Shown: piece after piece, positions 1 through 10,841 of the stretch
Position numbering within the stretch: position 1 is the first letter of the stretch
How the letters are laid out: every line of letters begins with the position of its first letter
Assembly: GCF_014199985.1 (NCBI RefSeq)
Contig: NZ_JACHOS010000001.1
Coordinates: forward strand, 372,001 to 436,000
DNA: 64,000 bases
Origin: Methylorubrum rhodesianum
GTDB taxonomy: Bacteria; Pseudomonadota; Alphaproteobacteria; Rhizobiales; Beijerinckiaceae
Reading direction: 5' to 3'
Translations under genes and position numbers: made by a program
The notes under the pieces: model-generated
Told to the model about the DNA's origin: nothing
Seen by the model: the letters and a program-made list of their open reading frames with translations, nothing else
The model's database searches: none

Positions 1-3000
1 AGCCCGGCGGCCTTCACGTCGGGATTGGCCGCCAGATAGAACTCGTTGTCGAACCGAGCGCCCGGATCGCGTCCCTCCTTCCAGCCGATCTGCTCGTACT
101 GATCGAGCGGGTTGCTTCCGGAGGCCCTCACCTCGGGATTGGCCGCCAGATAGCCCTTGGTCGAGAAGAAGGCATTCGGGTCGCGGCCCTCGCGGGCACC
201 GTACTGGGCGAAGTGCGTGTCCGCGTCCTGGCCGGCCTGGAACACGTCCTTGTTGCGGGCGAGGTAGTAGAGGTCGTCGACGAGCGGCTTGCCGTCGTTC
301 ACCACGATCGTGGCGTCCGAGAACAGGTAGCGCTCGAAGCCATCGACGAGGTCGCGCCCTTCCGGCCCGGTGACGACCGTAAACCGGCCGGCCTCCGAGA
401 CGGTGATGTTCGCGAAGGACGAGTTGAAGACGAGCGTGTCGATGCCGCGCCCGCCGGACAGGATGTCGTCGCCGGCGCTGTTGGTGATGACATCGTCGCC
501 CGCGCCGCCGGAGAGAAGGTCGGCGAAGGGTGTTCCCTGCAGCACGTCGTTGCCGCCGGTTCCGGGCTTGTTGACGCCGCGGGCCAGCACGCTGTCACCG
601 CGGAAGGCAAGGTTCTGGATGCGCGTGTCGGCGGCGGGGCCGGTATCGGCCTGGCCGAAGGCCGTCACACTGAAGAAGGCCTTGAGATACTCGGCCATGG
701 CGTCCTGCTCGGTGCCCTGCGCCGCGAAGGTCTCGGTGTTGGGCAAGGAGGTCGGCGTGGCACTGCTCAGCGCGACACGGTTCTCCCCATAGGCCGGGAA
801 GGGATAGTTGTCGCCCCCGAGCCCCGGCGCCGCGCTGGTTCCCGTGGTGAGGAAGTCCAGGGTGACGGCGCGGATGCCTCGGTTCGGGTCACCGACGAGC
901 TGGCCGTTCTGCACCAGGGTGTCGATGAGGTAGCCGTCGGCATCGACGATCGCGGCCGAGACGATCCGCTGTCCCTCGCGAGTGACGTTGCCGTTGGCGT
1001 CGAGCGTCTGAGCCTGCCGGCTCGCGTCGAACGAGAAGCTGATGCCGCCGATCTGCGGGAAGGCCCCGGGCGTCGCCCCAGGCGCAACCGACGAGACGGC
1101 GTGTTCGAGCACCCGCTCCAGCTCGGAGGCCGTGACCGTGACCATCGCGAGCGCGTTGTTGAAGCGCAGCGAGTTGGTGACGTCGAGCTGCGAGATGTCG
1201 CCCGCCGCCTTGCCCGCCGCCGGGTTGGCGGCCGGCGGGAGCTCCGCAGTGCCGCCGCCGGCCGTCGAGAACGATCCGATCGAGTCGCGGATGCCGCCGC
1301 CGTTCTTGATCGAGACGGCGACGGTGCCGTCGAACTGCTTGGCGTACCAGAGATTGGCGTCGGCGCTGAGATTGCCGAGGTTGGTCTCCTCAGTGCGGAC
1401 CTCGCCGCGGCGGCCCTCGAGATACACGCTGGTGCGGCCGAGGATGTTGCCGTCCTGCTGGCGGATGATGTCGGCGATTCCCGCCGTCTCCTGGATGCCG
1501 TCATTGTTAGCGTCCAGGCCCTCGATCACCTCGCGCACGAGGTAGCCCTTCGAGCCGGGGGTGAAGGCTGCGGCCTTCGAGCCCCATAACTGCGCGACGG
1601 TAGCGTCATCGACGGCGACGGCACCGGAATTCTCCGGGGTGATCGAGTTGCGGATGACGTTGCCCCGATCGTCGAAGGTGACGTTGAGCCGGCCGACATA
1701 GGAATACTCGGAGGCGGTGTTCACCAGGGCCAGCGTCTGGCCGGACGCGTTGGTGAAGAATTGCGGGTAGGCGCCGCCCGCCTTGTCGCCGGGCAGGAGC
1801 CGGTCGTTGCCGTCGGCGAGCAGGGTGTGCGAGCCGCCGCCGATCAGGACGTCGACGTTGCGCAGGAGCGGGGCGAGCGCCTGCTCGTTGGCGAGCTGCT
1901 GCAGGTGCGTTCCGACGATCACCTTGTTGAGGCCCGGATTGGCTGCGAGCACGCGATCGACTTCGGCATTGATCTGATTGGCCAGGAGCGCGATCTCGTC
2001 GCGTCCGGTAAAGCCGTCCAGCGTGACGTTGCCGAGCGTCGTCAGCAGCGGCTCGAGCTGCGTCGTCGCGCCGATGAAGGCGATCTGCTCGCCGTTCTCG
2101 ACGATGACCGTCGACTTGGCGATCTTGTCCGCGCCGGTGCCGGTCTGGGTTGAGGTCGGTCCGGTCTGCGCGAAGGTCGCCAGATCGCCGTCGCGATGCA
2201 CGAGACCGGACAGAGCGGCCTCGCGGGAGAAGTTCAGGTTGACGGAGAGGTAGGGGAACTGCGCGCCGACCCAGGTGTCGTCGGCGGCGCCCGACGCATT
2301 GCCGAGGTTGGCGCCGATGATGTTGGCGACCTCCGTCGGTCCGGAATCGAACTCGTGATTGCCGAACACCGCGGCCTGGACGCCGATGATGTTCTGGATC
2401 GTGACGTCGGCGCGGCCGGGGGAGGCGGCGAGCCGGCCGTAGGCGCTGGCGCCGGAGAGCCCGTAGAGCTGGTTGTAGACGCCGTTATACGTCGCCGCCA
2501 TCTGCGGGTCGGCACCGGCGATGAAGAACGGACTCGGGATCCAGCCGTCGCCGGTCGAGAGCGTGATCGAGTTCGGCGTCGCATCCTCGAGTTTGTCGAT
2601 GATGGCCGCGAAGTTGGCTGCCCGCTCGGTCGCCAGCAGGCCGGCCTCCCAATCCGAGGCGTGGAGGATCTGAAGGGTGTAGGTCATGGGGCTGGCCTGC
2701 TCGGTGGTGAAATCGAGGCTGTCGCGGGCGATGCCGGCGAAGGCGTTGCCGGCGGTGTCGGTGAAGGCGCCGGCGGGCACGATCACGTCGTAGGCGGTGC
2801 CGGGCCGCAGATCGGCGCTCGGGTTGATCGTCACCGCGTCGCCGCTGATCCGGACCTGCGTCGTGTCGGAGACCGCGATGGTGCGCGTGTCCCCCGCGCC
2901 GTCGGTGAGGGTGATGTCGCCGTTTCCGGCCCGCACCGCCTCGCTGAAGCGCAGGACGATGTCGGCGCCGCGCGCCACGTTGGTTCCGTTGTCGGCGGGC

Positions 3001-6000
3001 GTGGCCCCGACGAGTGTCGGTGCGGTCTGGTCGAGGCGCAGTCCGACGAGGACCGGATCGTGGTCGGATTCCCGTGCGGGCGAGCGGCCGTCGAAGTAGC
3101 TGGCCGAGCGGCCGAAATCGAGGTTGTAATCGATCGCGTCCGCCTCGTCGGCGTTGACGTGCCACTCGGTGACGCCGGTGACCTGACGGTTCAGGCTGCT
3201 GCTGGCGAGGGCGTGATCGAGGGCGCCGTAGGCGCCGTCGAAGACGTAGGAATAGGGGTTGGCGAGCCGATCCTCGGCGAGGTTGGTGAAGCCGGCCGCC
3301 TTGAGGATGTCGAGGGCATCTTCCTTGATATAGGCGTTGAAGTCGCCGAGCAGGATCTTGTCGCTGTCCCGGCTCCCCGTCGGGTTCAGGGCGAGCCACT
3401 GGGCAAGCGCCGTCGCCGCAAGCTCCCGCTGCTGCTGCCAGGCACCCTGGCCGTCACCCAGGTCGGCATCGGCGCCGGTCCCGGTTCCGCCCTTCGACTT
3501 GAAGTGGTTGATGACCGCGGTGAAGGTCTCGTTCGTGGCGATCTCGTTGAAGGTCACCGCGAGCGAGGCGCGGCTGGTGTTGGCGCCGTTGAAGATGTGG
3601 CCGAGGGTGCTCTGCTGCAGCAGGGCGGGATTGAAGGCCGCAACATCCGTGTCGTCGAGCCGCTCGATCGTGGTGTTCATCGCCACGCCGACCCTGCTCG
3701 GCTTGTAGATGAAGCCGACCGCGATCGCGTCGCCGCCGAGGAACTGGCCCTGGTCGAGCTGGGCGCCGGGATTGACGTAGGCGTAGGTGCCGGCGCCGGC
3801 GCGCAGGTTGAGTTGACCGACGAGGTATTCGAGCGCGTTGCCGGGGTCGCCCGGACGGAACTGGTTCTCCAGTTCGGTGAGGCCGAGCAGGTCGGCGCCG
3901 GTGCCGATCAGGGTCGTGACGAGCTTGTCGGTCTGGCGCGCGAGTTCCTGCGCGGTGTTGGCGCCCCGCGGCTCGAGGCCGATCGCCGTGCGCGCCGAGG
4001 CACCCGTGTTGAGGGTGGTGAAGTAGTTGAGGACGTTGAGGCTGCCGACCTTGAGTGTGCCGCCGACCGCGTCGGGTTCGGCCGGTCGCGGATTGGCGGC
4101 CACGAAGCGGTTGTCGCCGTCGTCGATGGCCCGCACCCGGTAGGCGCCCGTCGGACCGAAGCCGAGAGTGCCGGTCAGCCCCGTCACGGTGTCGCCCATC
4201 CGCGGGGCACTCGCCGTGCCGTAGGTCGGGCCGAAGCCGTCGAGATTCTCGACCGGGAGATTCTGGGCGTTCTGGCCGTCGTCGTAGGTGATCGAGCGGG
4301 CCGCCGTCTGAGCGAGGTAGGCGGCGTAGGCCGCCGTGTTCGGCTCGAACTCGTTAGTGAAGGTCTCGGGCCGCCCGCCCGCGGCGAGGCGGATCTCGTT
4401 GAAGCGGTCGAGATTGAACTGTTCGGTGATCGAGAGCGTCTGGGGGAAGCGGACCAGCATGCCCTCGTAGCGTTCGAGGTCGGGCTGCGCCGTCGTGCCG
4501 GTGCCGATCGTGGCGGCTGCCGGGAGTTCGACGGCGACCGCCGACGCCTTGACCTGCTCAGGCGTCAGCGCTCGCGGCGTCACCACCTGGATCGCGCCGG
4601 CATCCCGGACGGCGATTTGCGTCTCGCCGTTGAACTCGGTGACGGTGCCGGTGACGCGCACCCGGTCACCCTCGGCGACATCGACGAGGCGATTGCCGGT
4701 GCCCTCGAAGACGAACACGCCCTCGGAAGTCCGCGGGTTGCCGTCCTGATCGGCCGCCTCTTCCTGCAGGTAGAAGCCGCCGAGATTGCGCTTGGCGTCG
4801 GGATCGCCGTTCTGGAAATCGCCGACGACGATCGCCTCGACGGTGACGGTTCGGCCGACGAGCGGGCTCGCCGCCCCCTCGCCCTGAACCGATGAGATCA
4901 GGCTCACATCGTCGTTGACGATCGTCCCGGCCGCAGTGGCGGCCGTCGAGCGCACGGTGGCGGCGATCCCGGTCTGGTTCGAGGCCGCGGAGCGCAGGGT
5001 CAGGGCGAAGGTCTCGTCGGCCTCCGGCAGGGCGTCGGCGCTCACACGGACGCTGACCTGCGTCGAGGTGGCGCCGGCGGGGATCGTACCCGCGACTGTC
5101 AGAGGCAGGCCCGGCGCGCCGGCAAAGTCGGCACCGTCGGCCGCGTTTGCGCCGGTGCCCGTCAATTCGGCGGTGAAGGAGACCGCACCCAGCGTCCCGT
5201 TGCTGCGCTCCACCGTGAAGGTGAACACGGTCTCGCCGGCATTGCCTTCCGCTTTGCCGACCGAGAGCGAGTTCGCGGCGAAGCCGATCTCCTGCGTGAA
5301 GCCCTGGGGCAGCGCGGCGTAGAGGACGGCGCCGCCATTGGCGACCTCGTTGGCGCTGACGAGCAGGGGCGTGCCGGTCGGGTTGCGGTCGGCGGCGATG
5401 AAGGTCAGCACCTCCGGGCCGAGATCCGTCGTCGCGCCGGGAAGCGGCGGGACGTAGGACACGTAGGCCGCGTTGGCCGGATCGGTGACGTCGTAGACGA
5501 TGACGCCGCTCTGCCGTTCCAGACCGACGAAGGCGTAGATGCGGTCGTTGACGGTGCCGATGGTGATGCCCTCGGGCTCCGGCCCCTTGTTGTCCGAGCG
5601 GTCGTCGGGCGTATTGACGAGCACCTGATCGTTGTTGAAGCGCTCCGGCGCGATCTGGGCGAAGATCTTCTCGAACTCGCCGCCGGTTTCCCGGACCTTG
5701 GTGACGGTCCCGTCGGCGTTCTGGCGGAAGATCGAGATGCCGCGCCCGCCGAGCGTGTGGAGTTGGTCGATCACGCCGTCGTTGTCGGTGTCGCCGACCC
5801 GCAGCAGGACATTGAGGCGGGCGTAGGCCGGGTCCGACTTGAGGGCCTGAAGTTCGGGCGTCAGCCGGCTGTTGGCGATGCTGCTCAGCCGGGCGACGTC
5901 GCCGGAATCGTCGGCGCCGCCGATCACCCGCTGATCGCCCTCGTTGGCGGTGACGAAGTAGGTCGCGCCGCCGGTGGAGAACGAGGCGACGGCGTCGGGC

Positions 6001-7895
6001 TGGAGCAGGCCGTAGATCGGCGTGTTCGCCGGCGTCGCGGCGATCCGGATCGAGGCGGTGCCGGCCGGGCCGTCGCGGTCGGAAGCGTCGAATTCGTTCC
6101 CGGCCAGTGAATGGTTGACCGCGCCGAGCGGCTGGATCGCGATCGGCGCCGTGCCGGGATTGGCAAGGTCGATGATGGCGACGCCGTTCACTTCCTGCAG
6201 GGTGACGTAGGCGAAGCGGTTGTCGGGCGAGATCGCGATGTATTCCGGCTCGATATCGGCCGCCGCGCCCTTCCCTGGAGTGACGGCGAGACCACGGGCC
6301 CGCAGGGCGGCCTCGCTGCCGTCGAGGCCCTCGAATCCGACGGTCGCCGTAACGGCCGCGTTCGCCGCACCACCCGAGACGTCGATGATCGAGACGCCGC
6401 CGACCGGGTTGCTGCCGGCGCTCGCCTGCTCGCCCTCGTTGGCGACGAGAAGACGGTGGCCGTCACGGGTGAAGACGATCTGGTCGGGTCCGACGCCGAC
6501 CGTGAGCGAGCGCAGCAGGCTGCCGTCGGCGTTGAACAGGGCGACCCGGCCGGGCGCGTCGCCGGTGACGTTGGCGTAGGCGACGGCCACAAGGCCGTTG
6601 AAGACCGCGACCGAGTTCACCGAGCCGTACTGTTCCAGGCTCGAGAGCCCGATTTCACCGGTCTTGGTCAGGCTACCGGTCGCGTCGAGCGCGACGATCT
6701 CGATGCGGTTCTCGTTGGTGTTCTGGACGTAGAGGCGGCTCGTCGTGGAATCGTAGGCGACGACCTCGGCGTTTGGGGCCGCCGGCGTCGCCGGGTCGTT
6801 CGAGGCGGCGTAGGCGCCGAGCCGAACGAGCTGAAGCGCGTTGGTCGGGACGGGCGCCGACGTCGCCGTCGCCCCGGACAGGCCCTGGAGCGAGGGCGCC
6901 GCGTCGAAGATGGTGGTGCCGTTGATGCGGATGCCGATGTCGTCGGTGAGGATCGTGCCGATGCCCTGGCCGTCCGCAACGATGGCACCTCGTACGTTCG
7001 AGACCGAGACGGTGAAGGTCTCGCTGGGCTCGACCGCCGTGTCGCCGAGAATGTCCACCGCGAAGGTCGCGCTGGTCTGGCCCGCCGCGATGGTCTGGCC
7101 GGTGACCGCCCGAGCCAGGTAGTCGCTGCCGGCGGTGGCGGTGGCGTCCGTCGTCGCAATGTCGAACGTGACGCCGCCCGCGGGCGCCGGCGCGCTCAGG
7201 GAAACGGTGAAGACGAGCTGCTTCGTGCCGCTATTGCCCTCGACGGCCTGAACGTCGTCGATCGACAGGGCAGGAACGACCGCGGCGGAGGTCACCGTGA
7301 AGGCGCCGTAGCTGCCGGCACCGACGCGCAGGGTATTGTCCTGGCTCCAGGACGCGGCCGCGCCGATGGCCGCCAGCAACTGTTCGGACGTGCCGGATAC
7401 GGGGCCGTTGTAGCGGCCGTTATCGGCGCCCAGGGCCACGGCGGTGCGCCCGAGCGTCAGACCCGTCGGGAGCGCCGAGGTGTTGGAATTCGTTCCGTTC
7501 GTCGCGAACGCGCCGGCGCCGTCGGCGAAGTTGATCGCGTAGAGGAAGGTCGGGTTCGCCGCGCTGCCCTGGTAGGCCAGGATCTGGTCGCCGTCCGTGC
7601 TGAAAGAGAATCGCGGCGCGTCGGCGGCCGTGTAGACGGGAATGTTCAGACCTCCGGCAGCGCTGTCGGCCGTCGGATGGATCACCGTGCCGGCGGCCAG
7701 CGCCGTCGGGGCGGTGTAGGTAAAGCTTCCCTCGCTCGTCAGAAGCGTATTGGTGCTGCTGCTCCAGCCATTGTCTGTGAAGGTGATGGTGGTGCCGGCC
7801 TCGACGTCGCGCAGGATGACGAAGGCGAAGTCGTCGGGATTGTCGGCATCGTATCCGACGAGGGCGATGTCGCCGGCGGCGAGGCTCGTGGCCAT
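1..7895 (-). CDS. Giant secreted nuclease/5'-nucleotidase with RTX-type repeats (C-terminus outside window)
   Basis: One frame stays open from an ATG at 7895 (GGAGA 6 nt upstream) to the left edge, over 2,630 codons. Domains in order, approximate residues: N-terminal beta domain 1-205; Calx-beta-like 210-315; beta-propeller-like choice-of-anchor I region 350-870; second Calx-beta 875-990; OB-like segment 995-1115; ExeM/NucH-type endonuclease/exonuclease/phosphatase domain 1280-1617 with GDFN near 1515 and SDHDP near 1608; Ig-like Big_5 domain 1618-1730; UshA-type 5'-nucleotidase 1737-2390 with GNHEFD near 1844; GGxGxD calcium repeats 2440-2485; then 35-37-residue repeats of the YLAANPDV...GWKEGRDP type running off the edge. 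No N-terminal signal peptide plus RTX repeats suggests type I secretion. It probably releases phosphate, and perhaps nucleosides, from extracellular DNA and nucleotides. Domain names come from motif recognition only. Confidence 0.85.
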   Translation of the reverse strand, partial: MATSLAAGDIALVGYDADNPDDFAFVILRDVEAGTTITFTDNGWSSSTNTLLTSEGSFTYTAPTALAAGTVIHPTADSAAGGLNIPVYTAADAPRFSFSTDGDQILAYQGSAANPTFLYAINFADGAGAFATNGTNSNTSALPTGLTLGRTAVALGADNGRYNGPVSGTSEQLLAAIGAAASWSQDNTLRVGAGSYGAFTVTSAAVVPALSIDDVQAVEGNSGTKQLVFTVSLSAPAPAGGVTFDIATTDATATAGSDYLARAVTGQTIAAGQTSATFAVDILGDTAVEPSETFTVSVSNVRGAIVADGQGIGTILTDDIGIRINGTTIFDAAPSLQGLSGATATSAPVPTNALQLVRLGAYAASNDPATPAAPNAEVVAYDSTTSRLYVQNTNENRIEIVALDATGSLTKTGEIGLSSLEQYGSVNSVAVFNGLVAVAYANVTGDAPGRVALFNADGSLLRSLTVGVGPDQIVFTRDGHRLLVANEGEQASAGSNPVGGVSIIDVSGGAANAAVTATVGFEGLDGSEAALRARGLAVTPGKGAAADIEPEYIAISPDNRFAYVTLQEVNGVAIIDLANPGTAPIAIQPLGAVNHSLAGNEFDASDRDGPAGTASIRIAATPANTPIYGLLQPDAVASFSTGGATYFVTANEGDQRVIGGADDSGDVARLSSIANSRLTPELQALKSDPAYARLNVLLRVGDTDNDGVIDQLHTLGGRGISIFRQNADGTVTKVRETGGEFEKIFAQIAPERFNNDQVLVNTPDDRSDNKGPEPEGITIGTVNDRIYAFVGLERQSGVIVYDVTDPANAAYVSYVPPLPGATTDLGPEVLTFIAADRNPTGTPLLVSANEVANGGAVLYAALPQGFTQEIGFAANSLSVGKAEGNAGETVFTFTVERSNGTLGAVSFTAELTGTGANAADGADFAGAPGLPLTVAGTIPAGATSTQVSVRVSADALPEADETFALTLRSAASNQTGIAATVRSTAATAAGTIVNDDVSLISSVQGEGAASPLVGRTVTVEAIVVGDFQNGDPDAKRNLGGFYLQEEAADQDGNPRTSEGVFVFEGTGNRLVDVAEGDRVRVTGTVTEFNGETQIAVRDAGAIQVVTPRALTPEQVKASAVAVELPAAATIGTGTTAQPDLERYEGMLVRFPQTLSITEQFNLDRFNEIRLAAGGRPETFTNEFEPNTAAYAAYLAQTAARSITYDDGQNAQNLPVENLDGFGPTYGTASAPRMGDTVTGLTGTLGFGPTGAYRVRAIDDGDNRFVAANPRPAEPDAVGGTLKVGSLNVLNYFTTLNTGASARTAIGLEPRGANTAQELARQTDKLVTTLIGTGADLLGLTELENQFRPGDPGNALEYLVGQLNLRAGAGTYAYVNPGAQLDQGQFLGGDAIAVGFIYKPSRVGVAMNTTIERLDDTDVAAFNPALLQQSTLGHIFNGANTSRASLAVTFNEIATNETFTAVINHFKSKGGTGTGADADLGDGQGAWQQQRELAATALAQWLALNPTGSRDSDKILLGDFNAYIKEDALDILKAAGFTNLAEDRLANPYSYVFDGAYGALDHALASSSLNRQVTGVTEWHVNADEADAIDYNLDFGRSASYFDGRSPARESDHDPVLVGLRLDQTAPTLVGATPADNGTNVARGADIVLRFSEAVRAGNGDITLTDGAGDTRTIAVSDTTQVRISGDAVTINPSADLRPGTAYDVIVPAGAFTDTAGNAFAGIARDSLDFTTEQASPMTYTLQILHASDWEAGLLATERAANFAAIIDKLEDATPNSITLSTGDGWIPSPFFIAGADPQMAATYNGVYNQLYGLSGASAYGRLAASPGRADVTIQNIIGVQAAVFGNHEFDSGPTEVANIIGANLGNASGAADDTWVGAQFPYLSVNLNFSREAALSGLVHRDGDLATFAQTGPTSTQTGTGADKIAKSTVIVENGEQIAFIGATTQLEPLLTTLGNVTLDGFTGRDEIALLANQINAEVDRVLAANPGLNKVIVGTHLQQLANEQALAPLLRNVDVLIGGGSHTLLADGNDRLLPGDKAGGAYPQFFTNASGQTLALVNTASEYSYVGRLNVTFDDRGNVIRNSITPENSGAVAVDDATVAQLWGSKAAAFTPGSKGYLVREVIEGLDANNDGIQETAGIADIIRQQDGNILGRTSVYLEGRRGEVRTEETNLGNLSADANLWYAKQFDGTVAVSIKNGGGIRDSIGSFSTAGGGTAELPPAANPAAGKAAGDISQLDVTNSLRFNNALAMVTVTASELERVLEHAVSSVAPGATPGAFPQIGGISFSFDASRQAQTLDANGNVTREGQRIVSAAIVDADGYLIDTLVQNGQLVGDPNRGIRAVTLDFLTTGTSAAPGLGGDNYPFPAYGENRVALSSATPTSLPNTETFAAQGTEQDAMAEYLKAFFSVTAFGQADTGPAADTRIQNLAFRGDSVLARGVNKPGTGGNDVLQGTPFADLLSGGAGDDVITNSAGDDILSGGRGIDTLVFNSSFANITVSEAGRFTVVTGPEGRDLVDGFERYLFSDATIVVNDGKPLVDDLYYLARNKDVFQAGQDADTHFAQYGAREGRDPNAFFSTKGYLAANPEVRASGSNPLDQYEQIGWKEGRDPGARFDNEFYLAANPDVKAAG

Positions 7896-8308
7896 GTCCG
7901 TCTCCAGGCAGCCGAGCGAGCCGGGGGCGCAGGCCGCCCGGTGCAAAGCCAAGGGTTGATCCTCGGCCGGATGCGAGAAGACGCAGGGGTCGTGGGCGTC
8001 CCGCCAGCGGGACCCTCTCGGCACGACCACAGCGTTTCGACCTATGCCAGCCGCGTTCTTCGCTAGCGGCGTTCCGCAACAGTACTGTGAAGCCTGGATA
8101 GCCTCGCGACGGGCCGCTGCGGTCGTGTTCGCGAAATGCTCGTGGTCGGTCGCGCGGCACCGCATCGGTGTCCTGATGGCTGGGGAAGCTCAGCCGGACC
8201 GCGCGGGCGGGATCGTCGCCTCAGGCTTGATCGAGACCTGTGAGCGGTAGGGTTGCACGAGGCTTGCACGCATCCACACGCCGATCGAGGGACCGAGGTG
8301 CAAGAGGC
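7896..8308. other. Divergent intergenic region
   Basis: This stretch separates the giant secreted protein from the sigma-54 activator. Apart from the Shine-Dalgarno of the minus-strand gene (around 7900-7905) I see no convincing promoter, operator or small gene. The palindrome found ahead of the activator's putative target operons is absent here. Confidence 0.5.
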
Positions 8309-9916
<1,608 letters not shown>

Positions 9917-9932
9917 GTCGCTTCCGCGCAAA

Positions 9933-9970
9933 TCGACAATGTCGACAAAATGTTGACATTCATCGACATG
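9933..9970. promoter_or_regulatory. Upstream activator palindrome 1
   Basis: AATGTCGACA (9938-9947), spacer AAA, TGTTGACATT (9951-9960) is a 10-bp inverted repeat with one mismatch. The overlapping 12-mer TCGACAATGTCG (9933-9944) recurs exactly at 15141-15152. A further half-site, TCGACAT, follows at 9963. It lies 85-120 bp upstream of a -24/-12 promoter, the usual enhancer distance, and just after the activator gene. Assigning it to that activator is inference. Confidence 0.75.
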
Positions 9971-10053
9971 CTGCAATCGACGCGCATCCAAGACTTTTCG
10001 TTAAGTTGCTCATGTTATTGGATTTTATGAAATAATCTTCGATACGCCGTCGC

Positions 10054-10069
10054 TGGCATCCGCCTTGCG
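10054..10069 (+). promoter_or_regulatory. Sigma-54 (-24/-12) promoter for the osmC-like operon
   Basis: TGGCAT-CCGCC-TTGCG has the invariant GG (10055-10056) and GC (10067-10068) separated by exactly 10 bp, with the consensus TTGC at -12. Transcription would start near 10080, about 50 nt before the osmC-like ATG. An activator palindrome lies at the expected distance upstream. Confidence 0.8.
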
Positions 10070-10129
10070 CAGGTCCCTCCGAGCCGGCCCCGATGAAAGC
10101 GGTGGCCGGACCGCACAAAGGAGTTGCCG

Positions 10130-10681
10130 ATGAGCGCGAGCGTCGCCCCCACCACCGTCTCCACCTATCTGCGCCCGATCGATCGCGACGGCCTGATGCA
10201 GTTCGCCGAGAAGGGGCGCTGCAATCCCGGCTCGCGCGGCACGAACCGTGTGCACACGGTCGTCGAGGGCCAGTACCGCACCCTGAGCTATGTCGGCGAC
10301 CACGCGCCGGTCGTGGTGGACGAACCTCTTCACCTGTTCGGTGAGAACACGGCTCCGGCGCCCGGCGAGATCGTCCTCTCGGCGCTCGGCGGCTGCCTCG
10401 CCGTCGGCATCACCGCCGTCGCGACCTGGAAGCAGGTGCGTCTCTCCCGCCTCGAACTCCATCTCGAGGGCGATATCGGCAATCCGGCCGCCTGGGGGGC
10501 CGGTGGGGCCGAGAAGCTGCCGGAAGACATGGGCTTCCAAGAGATCCGTGTGGCCGTGACCATCGAGGGCGACGCGAGCCGCGAGGAACTCGACGAGATC
10601 GTGCGCCACGCGAACCGGTACTCGCCGGTGGCCAACTCCATGCGCAACCCGATCCCCTTCACGATCGGCCTGGCCGGCTGA
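10130..10681 (+). CDS. OsmC/Ohr-family protein
   Basis: 183 residues; ATG at 10130 is preceded by AAGGAG. The OsmC fold is recognisable by ALGGCLAVG (Cys89) and the C-terminal region around RYSPVANS. OsmC/Ohr proteins reduce organic hydroperoxides, and some act on persulfides, with a pair of reactive cysteines. Here the first cysteine is kept, but the second, usually in a CPV/CPYS context, is replaced by Ser165. Another cysteine, Cys31, sits in GRCNPGSRG. The protein therefore may not be a classical two-cysteine peroxidase. It is the first gene after the sigma-54 promoter at 10054 and heads an operon with redox and sulfur-handling genes. Confidence 0.85.
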   Translation: MSASVAPTTVSTYLRPIDRDGLMQFAEKGRCNPGSRGTNRVHTVVEGQYRTLSYVGDHAPVVVDEPLHLFGENTAPAPGEIVLSALGGCLAVGITAVATWKQVRLSRLELHLEGDIGNPAAWGAGGAEKLPEDMGFQEIRVAVTIEGDASREELDEIVRHANRYSPVANSMRNPIPFTIGLAG

Positions 10682-10688
10682 GCCGACT

Positions 10689-10711
10689 GGCGGGACCGAT
10701 AGGCTCCCGCC
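10689..10711. other. Hairpin after the osmC-like gene
   Basis: GGCGGGA (10689-10695) and TCCCGCC (10705-10711) form a 7-bp stem with a 9-nt loop, 8 nt after the stop codon. There is no T-run, so it is more likely an RNA-stabilising or attenuating hairpin than a full terminator. It may set a higher level of the first gene relative to the rest of the operon. Confidence 0.45.
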
Positions 10712-10841
10712 GCAAGAGCACCGTGCTCGATATCAGATCCAGCACGATGCTCCGGGCTCCTGTCTTTGCATCGTCTTCTTCCAGCGGCCGGCGGCCGACC
10801 TTCGGGACGATGCTCGATCCCCGTTCTGAGGAGACTGCACG

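Noticed and set aside
1..310. CRISPR array suggested by repeated units
   Set aside because: The units are imperfect, in frame and encode 35-residue protein repeats without unique spacers.
2196..4895. An 899-codon plus-strand frame
   Set aside because: Antisense to the nuclease/nucleotidase domains, with Val/Glu/Arg/Gly-rich composition and no motif.
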